Shown here: positions 1 to 6,878 of the stretch, one piece after another
Layout of the letters: each line of letters starts with the position of its first letter
How positions within the stretch are numbered: position 1 is the first letter of the stretch
Assembly: GCA_002393895.1 (NCBI GenBank)
Contig: DGUE01000188.1
Location: forward strand, 1 to 8,736
Reading direction: 5' to 3'
DNA from: Bacteroidales bacterium UBA4318
Lineage (GTDB): Bacteria > Bacteroidota > Bacteroidia > Bacteroidales > UBA932
DNA: 8,736 nucleotides
Program-made: the position numbers and the translations under genes
The notes under the pieces: generated by a model
What the model was told of the DNA's origin: nothing
Database searches by the model: none
What the model saw: the letters and a program-made list of their open reading frames with translations, nothing else

Positions 1-488
1 GGGCCCCTCCCACTACATCCGTGGGCGGATATGGCGTCCGCATCGGATACCGACACCTCCGCCGAAGATGCAGAAGAAAAATGGAACAGAAGGGCATTCA
101 CGAGCGTGCCGTCGAAGTGGCCGTGGCCAGGATGCACCACCATGCCGGCAGGCTTGTTCACCACCAGCACATCATCATCTTCATATACTATATCGAGGGG
201 AATATTCTGAGGAACAAGATCCACGCCGCGGCGCCTGTAGGGCATCACAAAACGAATCACATCTCCCGGACGCACCAGCAGATTAGCCTTGGCGGTCTTC
301 TCCCCCACCTTCACGTACCCTTCCTTGATTGCACACTGGATGCGGTTGCGGGATGTATCCTCGAGATGGGCCGACATGAACTTGTCGATGCGTATTGGCA
401 CCTGCCCTGCATCGACATTCAGACGAAAATGCTCGAACATACCCTGTTCGGCATCCTCAATCAGTTCTTCGTCGGTCCAGTCTACCAT
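1..488 (-). CDS. rluD: RluD-type 23S rRNA pseudouridine synthase, N-terminal part (cut by window edge)
   Basis: Converts specific uridines of large-subunit rRNA to pseudouridine, in the cytoplasm during ribosome assembly. Only the first 162 codons are inside the window. An S4-type RNA-binding domain lies at about residues 31-80 (IRIDKFM near its start, VRPGDVIRF near its end). The synthase domain begins near residue 100 and carries the RluA-family motif VVNKPAGMVVHP (109-120). The sequence leaves the window before the catalytic HRLDK/HRIDKD-like aspartate motif, so activity cannot be judged. The ATG at 488 is five bases after the PASTA gene stop, so the two are probably co-transcribed. A low-complexity Ser/Ala-rich stretch at about 138-153 is a variable insert. 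RluD is the likeliest member, but RluC or another RluA paralogue cannot be excluded from this half. In many Bacteroidetes a D-Ala-D-Ala ligase gene follows; that would lie off the left edge (inference). Confidence 0.88.
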   Translation of the reverse strand, partial: MVDWTDEELIEDAEQGMFEHFRLNVDAGQVPIRIDKFMSAHLEDTSRNRIQCAIKEGYVKVGEKTAKANLLVRPGDVIRFVMPYRRRGVDLVPQNIPLDIVYEDDDVLVVNKPAGMVVHPGHGHFDGTLVNALLFHFSSASSAEVSVSDADAISAHGCSGRG

Positions 489-493
489 AATGA

Positions 494-1306
494 CTATTTC
501 GACAATTCAGCGATTTTACTTTCTTCTGTGGTGAGCCAGAGAGAGACGGCAGCGCCCATGGTGAGGGGGCCGCCGGCCGTGGAAGGAGACTGCTTGTAGA
601 CCACCGCGTTCAGAGAATCACTGTAGGTCTTGACTCCCTTGTCGAAGGAAACCTTGCCGACATTCAGGGAATTGTCGTGCACCGCGTCCAGCGCACGCAG
701 ATACTTAAGTCCCTTTACATCAGGAGCATAGGTGCGATTATCTTCGCTGTTAAGCCCCACCATCAGGTCTATGGCCGAGCCACTCTCGATCTGTGTTCCG
801 GCAGGGATTTCGCGGCTGTTGTACAGCTGCTTCAGCACGTTGTTGGTGGCGATGTCGTTCACATAGATAAGGCGCCCCAGGTTCAGCCCGCGGGATGCGA
901 GTTCCGCCTTTGCCTGACGCATGGAATAACCTATCAGGAGCGGCATTGTGACCTCCTTGGCGGTCTTGGCATTGGTGGTGAGGGAGATGGTGCGGCCTTT
1001 CTTGACCCGGCTTCCCCCTTTCGGGAACTGGGAGAACACGGCACCCTTCTTCATGCGGCGCACATAAACCGAATCCCCGATTTCCACAAGGAGACCAACT
1101 CTTTCGGCATTGTAGCTCGCCTCCTCAAAGGTCATGTTGGTAAAATCCGGCACGGTGATTTCCTTATTGTGCTGAGTGCCCAGATTCAGCAATATGTTCA
1201 CGATCACGAGCAACGCAACCACGAACACCACCGCAAGTATCAGATTGCGGACAATCCAATTGGAAAGGATTCCGCCCTTTTTGTTTTCTTTCTTTGACTC
1301 TGCCAT
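494..1306 (-). CDS. membrane-anchored protein with three PASTA domains
   Basis: A 270-residue protein with a short charged cytoplasmic N-terminus, one transmembrane helix at about 19-42 (WIVRNLILAVVFVV core) and an extracytoplasmic part made of three PASTA-like repeats (about 48-113, 116-186 and 192-261). PASTA domains are known to bind peptidoglycan fragments or act as spacers in cell-wall kinases and penicillin-binding proteins. No kinase or transpeptidase domain is attached here, so a periplasmic cell-wall-binding or scaffolding role is an inference. The ATG at 1306 gives the natural MAESKK start. An in-frame start at 1363 would run back through the stop region of the upstream outer-membrane gene and was rejected. 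The gene sits 34 bases after that gene and 5 bases before rluD. A PASTA gene next to rluD is a recurrent Bacteroidetes arrangement. Confidence 0.88.
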   Translation of the reverse strand: MAESKKENKKGGILSNWIVRNLILAVVFVVALLVIVNILLNLGTQHNKEITVPDFTNMTFEEASYNAERVGLLVEIGDSVYVRRMKKGAVFSQFPKGGSRVKKGRTISLTTNAKTAKEVTMPLLIGYSMRQAKAELASRGLNLGRLIYVNDIATNNVLKQLYNSREIPAGTQIESGSAIDLMVGLNSEDNRTYAPDVKGLKYLRALDAVHDNSLNVGKVSFDKGVKTYSDSLNAVVYKQSPSTAGGPLTMGAAVSLWLTTEESKIAELSK

Positions 1307-1340
1307 AGCATACAAAGATAAGAAACTTTGGCGATTATTC

Positions 1341-4271
1341 CTACCTGCGCCCACCAGGGCCACCAGGGCCGCCAGGGCCGCCGGGGCCGCCGGGGCCGCG
1401 GCCGGGACCGCGCATCTGACTGCGGTCGAAGGTGCCGAAGCGATAGGTAAGGGATAGGATTATGTAACGTCCAAGGGTGTTGTTCACAACCTCGCTGTGA
1501 TACTCGGAATTATCCACCACCGACAGGTTCTTGGCCTGGCCCAGAATATCGTATCCCTTGAGGGCGATGGTCATCTTCTTGTTGAAGAGGAGCTTCTGGA
1601 TCTCGGCATTCATCACGTACTCGGAGGGCTGGGCGGTCTTGTAACCGTTGTACCAGTTGTAGTTGCCCTCTGCCTTGAAGGTGATGCCGGGGCCGTCCAT
1701 GGTCCAGTTTGCAGTGAGGCGGACCTGATTATTGAAAGTGGAAGTGCTTTCGTCGCTGAGGGTATTCCAGGACTTGCTCATGCGGGTGCGGCCCGATGCG
1801 CTGAGTTCAAGGTTATCCGAGCGGTAGACGAGCCTGAAGCGCTCCACGGCAGTGAAAGCGGTGGTAGTGCTCAGGTCGACGTGCTCCTTGAACCAGGATG
1901 CATTCTCCCAGTTGGCAATCAGCTCATCCATGAAGGCGTAGTAGTCTCCACCGGTAGTGTAGGTGCTCATGTCGATGTTCTTGCCCTTGTAGGAAGAAGA
2001 CTTGCTCCAGTTCACACGTGCGAAGTTGGAGATGGAAAAGTTGGACTTCGCGATAGGAATGTTGGCAAAACCGTTGATACCCGCGTTCATGCTGTCCGGC
2101 CCGTTGAAAGGCATGGAGTAAGCAGCGCCGTTGGTGATCCAGTTGAGGCTCACGATAGGATTCTGCACATACCCTGCGTTGAAATTGATGTTGAACGAGG
2201 CAAAATTCTTCTTGTTGTTGTAACGCACCTCCCCACGCATGTTATGCGAGAAGTAAGGAGTAAGCGAAGGGTTACCGAACGAGACGTTCAGAGGGTCGGA
2301 ATTATCCGGCACAGGCATCAGCTGACGGGTGGAAGGCTGGGCGGAATTGCCACGGTAGAAGAGACGCGCGTTGGCATTGTCGTTGAACTCCCACCACATC
2401 ATCATACGGGGCGAGAAATTCCAGCGGAAATCCTTGTATTCCACCGGCTTCCATGTGTCGGATGCGGCATTGTAGCGGGTGGTGCTGTTGTAGGTATCGG
2501 TGGGAAGGGCGGCAAAGCCGATCTGCGCACGGGACTTCTCCTTCTGGTACATCAGGTTGAAACCCATCTCCTGATTGTGTGACTCGTTAAGTATCTCATT
2601 GGAATACACGTAGGACTTCTGGTTAAGCAGATTGTCCCAGGTGTCTTTCTCGGATGTGGACTTGGACCAGGAGTAGCGGTAGTTGGCCTCCAGATAGAGG
2701 TTATGGCCTATGGGTTCGGTGTAGGTGACACGGCCCATGAGGCTGGAGCTTTGCTGGTTCGACTTTATGCTCTGGTCCACCGAGGAAGCCACCCCCGCGG
2801 AGGTGGTGGTGGACTTGTTGAAGGAGTTCAGGTCGTTGTTGCTGAAGGAATAGCGCCCCATCACGGTCATGGTGCGCCCGGGGATGCCGAGACGCTGGCG
2901 GAAGAGCATGAATCCGCTGGTGGACAGGTTATTGTTGTTTCCGGACTGGAGATTGTCGGAATTCGACATCAGCTGAGCGCCAGGGTTGGAAAGGGAATCC
3001 ACGTAGCGCCAGGTCTCGTTCTGCTGGGTATAATGGCCGTTGCCGAAGTTGATGCGGGGCTCGAACAGGATGGAGGTGTTCTCACTGAACTTATGCTCGA
3101 GTCGTACTCCCACCCGGTGGCCGTTGCTGACGGTGGAACTCATTCCCTCGGAACGGTCGATGACGTTGTAGTTGTCGTAGTAGTTTACCTTCTCGCTGCT
3201 CTCCATCACATCAGTTCCGGTGTGGTTGAACAGATAGTTGGACCCCAGGTCCATATTGCCGTCGAGCAGGGTCCAGGCCCCGTTCACACCCGCCATGTAG
3301 GAGGTGGTGATGCCGTTGCCTCCGCCCCAGCCGCCCTGGCCGCGGCCCATTCCGCCGCCACCGCCGCGCATGTTGCCCATCATCGAACCGGAAAGGTCGT
3401 TGAAGCCGCGGTTGTTGGTGTTGTTGCCGTTCAGGATGAGGCTCAGCTGCCTGTCCTTGGTGAAGTTGCCTATGAATGCGGCACCCTGGTAGCGCCAGTC
3501 GGGGTTTGTCACATTGTCGGTGGGGATATCCCGTCCGCCGCCGGCCATAATGTTTCCGAAAGCGCCCTTCATCATGCCGGGCTTGATGTCCAGGTCTATC
3601 ACCTTCTCTTCCTCACCGTCGTCGATGCCTGTGAACTCTGCCTGCTCGCTCTTCTTGTTGATGACCTTGAGCTTGTTAATGAGCTTGGCGGGGATGTTCT
3701 TGGAGGCGAGCTGCGGGTCATCGAGGAAGAAGGTCTTGCCGTCGATGGTGATCTTGGTGATGGTCTCGCCGTTATGGGTGATGGATCCGTCCTCCGCCAC
3801 CTCTATGCCGGGGAGCTTCTTCAGAAGGTCTTCCAGCATGTCGTTCTCGGTTGTCTTGAAGGATGTGGCGTTGTATTCCAGGGTATCCTTCTTCACCACT
3901 ATGGGGTTGCCCACGGCCGATACGCTCGCTGCATCCAGCATCTGCTTGTCGGGATCCACCTTGATCTTTCCGAGGTTCAGATTACCCTCGACCTTGATGT
4001 GCTTCTCCCAGGTCTTGTAGCCGAGGAGTTCCACACGGAAGATGTAGCTGCCTTGGCGCACCTTCTTGATGGTCACATGGCCGTTCTCCGTGCTGAGGTC
4101 GTAGTAATCCGGCTTCTTGGCTCCTTCCCTGGAGACGGAGACAGTGGCGAAAGGGATGGGTTCGTCGTTGGAGGAGTCCAACAACTCTGCGGAAATAGTG
4201 TTCTGGGCACCCAGACCGGCCGCAACCAGCAGGCCGGCAATCAAGGTGAAGGCTTTAGCGAGTTTGATCAT
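1341..4271 (-). CDS. outer-membrane beta-barrel protein (TonB-receptor-like, carboxypeptidase-regulatory-like N-terminus)
   Basis: A 976-residue outer-membrane protein. Residues 1 to about 22 form a signal peptide (MIKLAKAFTLIAGLL, then AAGLGA before Q23). Residues about 24-105 look like a carboxypeptidase-regulatory-like beta-sandwich. Residues about 120-240 resemble a TonB-receptor plug (LEDLLKKLPGIEV at 147-159). The rest is a long barrel rich in aromatic/polar alternation, ending with the strand IILSLTYRFG. This matches the Bacteroidetes 'outer membrane beta-barrel family' (OMP_b-brl_3 type) rather than a SusC, and no SusD partner is present. The substrate is unknown. A Gly/Met/Trp-rich loop occupies about 303-320, and a Gly-Pro repeat tail follows the last strand. 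The ATG at 4271 is preferred because it starts the signal peptide cleanly; an in-frame GTG at 4292 would add seven residues. It lies 34 bases after ruvC and 34 before the PASTA gene. Confidence 0.85.
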   Translation of the reverse strand: MIKLAKAFTLIAGLLVAAGLGAQNTISAELLDSSNDEPIPFATVSVSREGAKKPDYYDLSTENGHVTIKKVRQGSYIFRVELLGYKTWEKHIKVEGNLNLGKIKVDPDKQMLDAASVSAVGNPIVVKKDTLEYNATSFKTTENDMLEDLLKKLPGIEVAEDGSITHNGETITKITIDGKTFFLDDPQLASKNIPAKLINKLKVINKKSEQAEFTGIDDGEEEKVIDLDIKPGMMKGAFGNIMAGGGRDIPTDNVTNPDWRYQGAAFIGNFTKDRQLSLILNGNNTNNRGFNDLSGSMMGNMRGGGGGMGRGQGGWGGGNGITTSYMAGVNGAWTLLDGNMDLGSNYLFNHTGTDVMESSEKVNYYDNYNVIDRSEGMSSTVSNGHRVGVRLEHKFSENTSILFEPRINFGNGHYTQQNETWRYVDSLSNPGAQLMSNSDNLQSGNNNNLSTSGFMLFRQRLGIPGRTMTVMGRYSFSNNDLNSFNKSTTTSAGVASSVDQSIKSNQQSSSLMGRVTYTEPIGHNLYLEANYRYSWSKSTSEKDTWDNLLNQKSYVYSNEILNESHNQEMGFNLMYQKEKSRAQIGFAALPTDTYNSTTRYNAASDTWKPVEYKDFRWNFSPRMMMWWEFNDNANARLFYRGNSAQPSTRQLMPVPDNSDPLNVSFGNPSLTPYFSHNMRGEVRYNNKKNFASFNINFNAGYVQNPIVSLNWITNGAAYSMPFNGPDSMNAGINGFANIPIAKSNFSISNFARVNWSKSSSYKGKNIDMSTYTTGGDYYAFMDELIANWENASWFKEHVDLSTTTAFTAVERFRLVYRSDNLELSASGRTRMSKSWNTLSDESTSTFNNQVRLTANWTMDGPGITFKAEGNYNWYNGYKTAQPSEYVMNAEIQKLLFNKKMTIALKGYDILGQAKNLSVVDNSEYHSEVVNNTLGRYIILSLTYRFGTFDRSQMRGPGRGPGGPGGPGGPGGPGGRR
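1351..1395 (-). repeat. five 9-bp tandem repeats encoding Gly-Gly-Pro at the end of the outer-membrane gene
   Basis: Five consecutive 9-base units are read on the plus strand as ccaccaggg, ccaccaggg, ccgccaggg, ccgccgggg and ccgccgggg. All are in frame and encode the protein's C-terminal Gly-Pro-Gly tail. Identical units sit next to each other and differ only at third codon positions, which is the pattern expected from slippage followed by drift. Unit number could vary between strains without breaking the reading frame. Confidence 0.85.
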
Positions 4272-4305
4272 ATCGGAATATATGACGCGCACACGGGCGA
4301 GAAGT

Positions 4306-4866
4306 TTATTTTACCCTTCCGGGATTTTGCGAAATAAATTTTTCCCAGGAGGACGCCCCCTTTCCGGCAGAGGCCAGGGGGCTCTTGAGCTGGTAATAAT
4401 GGCACATGGCGATGGCGAGGGCATCGGTGGCATCGAGGTATTTGCTGTCGATGTTGATGCCGAGCGTGCGCTCCACCATGAGAGCCACCTGCTCCTTGGA
4501 TGCGGCGCCATTGCCGCAGATGACCATCTTTGCCTTTCGGGGGGCATATTCGCATACGCTCACTCCGTGGGAGATGGCCGCAATCATCGCACTCCCCTGC
4601 GCCCGGCCGAGCTTGAGAATGACCTGGGCATTCTTGCCGTAGAAGGGTGACTCGATTGCGAGGTCGGTGGGATGATGCAGTTCGCAGAGTGCGGAAACCT
4701 TGGCATGGATGCACTCCAGCTTGTCGTAGGGATCGGCGATCTTGCGAAGATCGAGCACGCCCATATCCACATAGGAAGGGTGGCCTGCCGAATCCACACG
4801 AACAATCCCGAAACCAAGCAGGTTGGTTCCGGGATCGATGCCGAGAATGGTTCTCTCGCTAGTCAA
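4306..4866 (-). CDS. ruvC: crossover junction endodeoxyribonuclease RuvC
   Basis: A 186-residue Holliday-junction resolvase that cuts four-way DNA junctions with RuvAB during recombination and repair. All four catalytic acids of the RNase-H-like fold are visible: D11 in GIDPGT, E72 in ESPFYGKNA, and D145 and D148 in DATDALAIA. F75, next to the second acid, matches the aromatic residue that stacks at the junction in E. coli RuvC. At 186 residues it is slightly longer than the 173 of E. coli; the extra is a basic, low-complexity C-terminus after about residue 162. No ATG lies near the proper N-terminus. The best start is TTG at 4866, which overlaps the serS stop by eight bases (TTGACTAG) and suggests translational coupling. 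The TTG is inferred from family alignment and could be off by a few codons. Confidence 0.95.
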   Translation of the reverse strand: MTSERTILGIDPGTNLLGFGIVRVDSAGHPSYVDMGVLDLRKIADPYDKLECIHAKVSALCELHHPTDLAIESPFYGKNAQVILKLGRAQGSAMIAAISHGVSVCEYAPRKAKMVICGNGAASKEQVALMVERTLGINIDSKYLDATDALAIAMCHYYQLKSPLASAGKGASSWEKFISQNPGRVK

Positions 4867-6130
4867 TGATGTCGAAGCCTGTGTACGGACGAAGGACTTC
4901 GGGAATCACTATGCCGTCCGGGGTCTGGTTGTCCTCGAGGAGGGCGGCCACCACGCGCGGAAGTGCGAGGGAAGAGCCATTGAGCGTGTGGGCGAGCTGG
5001 GTCTTGCCGTCTGCATCGCGATAGCGCAGATGCAGCCTGTTGGCCTGGAAGGATTCGAAGTTGGAAACCGACGAAATCTCCAGCCAGCGGCCCTGGGCGG
5101 CGCTCCAAAGCTCGAAATCATAGGTAATGGCGGATGTGAAGGACATGTCGCCTCCGCACAGCCTCAGGATATGGTACTTGAGCCCGAGTTTCTGCACGAG
5201 CCCTTCCACATGGGCGACCATCTCATCGAGAGCCTTGTAGCTGTCTTCGGGCTTCTCCACGCGCACGATCTCAACCTTGTCGAACTGATGCAGACGGTTG
5301 AGCCCGCGCACGTCCTTGCCGTAGGAACCGGCCTCGCGGCGGAAGCAGGGCGTGTAGGCCGTAAGCTTCTGCGGGAGCTGGTCGTTAGCGAGGATGACAT
5401 CCCGGAAGATGTTGGTGACAGGCACCTCGGCGGTAGGCACGAGGTAGAAATTGTCCAGACCCACGTAGTACATCTGGGCCTCCTTGTCCGGCAGCTGGCC
5501 GGTTCCGAATCCGGAAGCGGCATTCACCACCACGGGAGGCTCTGTCTCCTGGTATCCCGCCTTGGTGTTCTCATCGAGGAAGAAGTTGATGAGAGCCCTC
5601 TGCAGACGGGCGCCTTTACCTTTGTAAACGGGGAAACCTGCTCCGGTGATCTTGACGCCGAGGTCGAAGTCGATGATGTCGTACTTCTTGGCGAGTTCCC
5701 AGTGAGGGAGTGCGCCTTCGGGAAGCTTCACATCGGGGCCGCCTTCCTTAACCACAAGATTGTCCGCAGCATCCTTCCCTTCCGGGACGAGTGCGCAGGG
5801 GGTGTTGGGAAGGAGCACCAGCTGGCTTTCCAGCTCGGAAGCCACCTGTTCGCCCTGGGCGAGAAGATCCGTACTCTTCTGTTTGAGAGCCGCCACCGCT
5901 GCCTTGGCAGCTTCTGCGGCATCCTTGAGACCCTGTTTCATGAGACCGCCGATCTCGGCAGCCTTCTTTTTCTGCTCTGCAAGCAGCGCGTCGCTCTCCA
6001 TCTGGAGGGCACGGCGGCGGGCGTCGAGCTCCAGGACCTTGTCCACTATGGGCTTGGCGTCAAAATTTTTGACCCTCAGACGGTCGATGACTGCCTGAGG
6101 ATCTTCACGGAGTGATTTCAGTGTAAGCAT
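4859..6130 (-). CDS. serS: seryl-tRNA synthetase
   Basis: A 423-residue class II aminoacyl-tRNA synthetase that charges tRNA-Ser (and tRNA-Sec where present) with serine in the cytoplasm. The N-terminal helical arm that grips the long variable arm of the tRNA is a coiled coil at about 28-105, rich in Ala, Lys, Glu and Gln. The catalytic domain follows. It shows the serine-binding TAE (233-235), motif 2 with FRREAGS (263-269) and RGLNRLHQF (275-283), and motif 3 with NGSSLALPRVVAALLE (384-399), including R392. Length is typical of the family. The ATG at 6130 gives the usual MLTLKSLRE-type start and lies three bases after the rpmA stop. Nothing in the sequence suggests a defect. Confidence 0.98.
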   Translation of the reverse strand: MLTLKSLREDPQAVIDRLRVKNFDAKPIVDKVLELDARRRALQMESDALLAEQKKKAAEIGGLMKQGLKDAAEAAKAAVAALKQKSTDLLAQGEQVASELESQLVLLPNTPCALVPEGKDAADNLVVKEGGPDVKLPEGALPHWELAKKYDIIDFDLGVKITGAGFPVYKGKGARLQRALINFFLDENTKAGYQETEPPVVVNAASGFGTGQLPDKEAQMYYVGLDNFYLVPTAEVPVTNIFRDVILANDQLPQKLTAYTPCFRREAGSYGKDVRGLNRLHQFDKVEIVRVEKPEDSYKALDEMVAHVEGLVQKLGLKYHILRLCGGDMSFTSAITYDFELWSAAQGRWLEISSVSNFESFQANRLHLRYRDADGKTQLAHTLNGSSLALPRVVAALLEDNQTPDGIVIPEVLRPYTGFDIID

Positions 6131-6133
6131 CAG

Positions 6134-6394
6134 CTAGTTCTCTGCGGGAATAACCGATACGAAGGATTTGTCTCCCCTCTTGCGGGCGAACTTTACAGTT
6201 CCGTCCACGAGTGCGTAGAGAGTGTGGTCCTTGCCCATACCGACGTTCTTGTCGGGATTGTGCACGGTACCCCTCTGACGGACGATGATATTGCCGGCCT
6301 TAACGACTTCGCCGCCGAACTTCTTGAGGCCGAGACGCTTGCTGTGCGACTCACGACCGTTCTTTGAACTGGATTGACCTTTCTTGTGTGCCAT
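6134..6394 (-). CDS. rpmA: 50S ribosomal protein L27
   Basis: An 86-residue ribosomal protein. The N-terminus [16 protein letters not shown] matches the flexible L27 tail that reaches toward the peptidyl-transferase centre. The [12 protein letters not shown] and IIVRQRGT blocks and the [12 protein letters not shown] segment are family hallmarks. There is no N-terminal cleavage extension of the kind known in Firmicutes. It lies five bases after rplU and three before serS, the usual rplU-rpmA pairing. Confidence 0.98.
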   Translation of the reverse strand: MAHKKGQSSSKNGRESHSKRLGLKKFGGEVVKAGNIIVRQRGTVHNPDKNVGMGKDHTLYALVDGTVKFARKRGDKSFVSVIPAEN

Positions 6395-6399
6395 AATAC

Positions 6400-6711
6400 T
6401 TAAGCGATTTCGTTAATTTTAATCTTGGTAAGCTTCTGACGGTGACCGTTCAACTTCTGGAAGCCCTTGCGACGGATCTTCTTGAAAACGAGCACCTTGT
6501 CTGCCTTTACATCGTCTGCGAGCACGGTTGCCTTAACAACAGCACCTTTAACATAGGGAGCACCGACTTTGACTTTGCCCTCAACGTCTACGAGGAGCAC
6601 CTTGTCAAACTCTACTTCTGCGTCTTTAGCCTGGGGAAGGCGGGGTACGAAAATCTCGTTTCCGGCCTCAACCTTGAACTGGCTACCTGCAATGTCTACA
6701 ATTGCGTACAT
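6400..6711 (-). CDS. rplU: 50S ribosomal protein L21
   Basis: A 103-residue ribosomal protein that binds 23S rRNA. It starts [15 protein letters not shown], the standard L21 N-terminus, and ends with the basic signature [16 protein letters not shown] followed by LTKIKI. The ATG at 6711 is chosen for this reason. An in-frame ATG at 6771 would add 20 residues (MKSCSREQPL...) that are not typical of L21 and that come from the hairpin-containing leader. It is the first gene of the minus-strand run, and a Bacteroidetes-type promoter lies about 90 bases upstream of the start. Confidence 0.97.
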   Translation of the reverse strand: MYAIVDIAGSQFKVEAGNEIFVPRLPQAKDAEVEFDKVLLVDVEGKVKVGAPYVKGAVVKATVLADDVKADKVLVFKKIRRKGFQKLNGHRQKLTKIKINEIA

Positions 6712-6800
6712 AAAATAAAACTTTTTTAAAGTTTTGGCTGCAAGCGGCTGCTCTCGGGAGCAGCTCTTCATAACAAGCTCGACAGTCTTCTAAAAATTTT
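6712..6800 (-). promoter_or_regulatory. 5' leader of the rplU operon with two hairpins
   Basis: This is the untranslated leader expected if transcription starts about seven bases past the -7 box. It holds a perfect 7-bp GC-rich stem with a 4-base loop at 6747-6764 (RNA GCUGCUC-CCGA-GAGCAGC). A perfect 8-bp A/U stem with a 3-base loop lies at 6717-6735 (AAAACUUU-AAA-AAAGUUUU), ending five bases before the rplU ATG. A second copy of GCAGCC at 6736-6741 could compete for the 5' arm of the first stem. Ribosomal-protein leaders are often autoregulatory, and L21 leaders are known in other phyla. That this one is regulatory is inference. Confidence 0.45.
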
Positions 6801-6806
6801 GGACCG

Positions 6807-6837
6807 CAAAAATAGTGATTTTTCGCTATTCCGCAAA
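6807..6837 (-). promoter_or_regulatory. Bacteroidetes-type promoter for the rplU operon
   Basis: On the minus strand, TATTTTTG (6807-6814) fits the -7 consensus TAnnTTTG exactly. TTTG (6834-6837) fits the -33 consensus, with 19 bases between them, the usual spacing for the Bacteroidetes primary sigma factor. Predicted transcription start is near 6800. Confidence 0.7.
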
Positions 6838-6854
6838 ATAATTTATTATTTTTG
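6822..6854 (+). promoter_or_regulatory. Bacteroidetes-type promoter for the ATPase-sirtuin unit
   Basis: On the plus strand, TATTTTTG (6847-6854) fits the -7 consensus exactly. The upstream -33 match is poor: TTCG at 6822-6825 with 21 bases between. Transcription would start near 6861, leaving an untranslated leader of about 18 bases before the ATG at 6879. The strong -7 and weak -33 suggest a weaker or regulated promoter (inference). Confidence 0.5.
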
Positions 6855-6878
6855 CGTTTGGAACAAGGTTGTTACACT

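Larger units (their letters stand above)
6805..6856. repeat. inverted repeat containing both divergent -7 boxes
   Basis: CGCAAAAATA (6805-6814) and TATTTTTGCG (6847-6856) form a perfect 10-bp inverted repeat separated by 32 bases, and each arm holds one -7 box. A third near-copy, CGCAAAATA (6832-6840), lies between. Together with the right arm it makes a tighter imperfect palindrome at 6832-6856 (one extra T, 2-base centre). It may be an operator or only a by-product of two similar promoters. Confidence 0.6.

Noticed and set aside
1307..1363. Longer N-terminus for the PASTA protein, from 1363
   Set aside because: It would overlap the end of the outer-membrane gene and add residues with no family support; MAESKK at 1306 directly precedes the transmembrane anchor.
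2703..4337. Very long open frame on the plus strand opposite the outer-membrane gene (also 1497-2582)
   Set aside because: It is codon-aligned with the real gene on the other strand. Stops appear there only where the real gene uses TTA, CTA or TCA, which are avoided in this GC-rich genome. The predicted protein is low-complexity and unlike any family.
4272..4345. Separate promoter for the outer-membrane gene in the ruvC end
   Set aside because: Only partial matches to TAnnTTTG (such as TATTTCGC) were found, with no matching -33 box.
4823..6115. Long plus-strand open frame opposite serS
   Set aside because: It has the same codon-aligned antisense origin; serS on the minus strand has all class II synthetase motifs.
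6717..6735. A/U hairpin before rplU as an intrinsic terminator
   Set aside because: The stem is made almost only of A-U pairs and ends five bases before the start codon of an essential gene. It is kept only as a possible leader element.
6852..6878. TTG start for the ATPase at 6852
   Set aside because: The TTG is part of the -7 promoter box and lies upstream of the expected transcription start.
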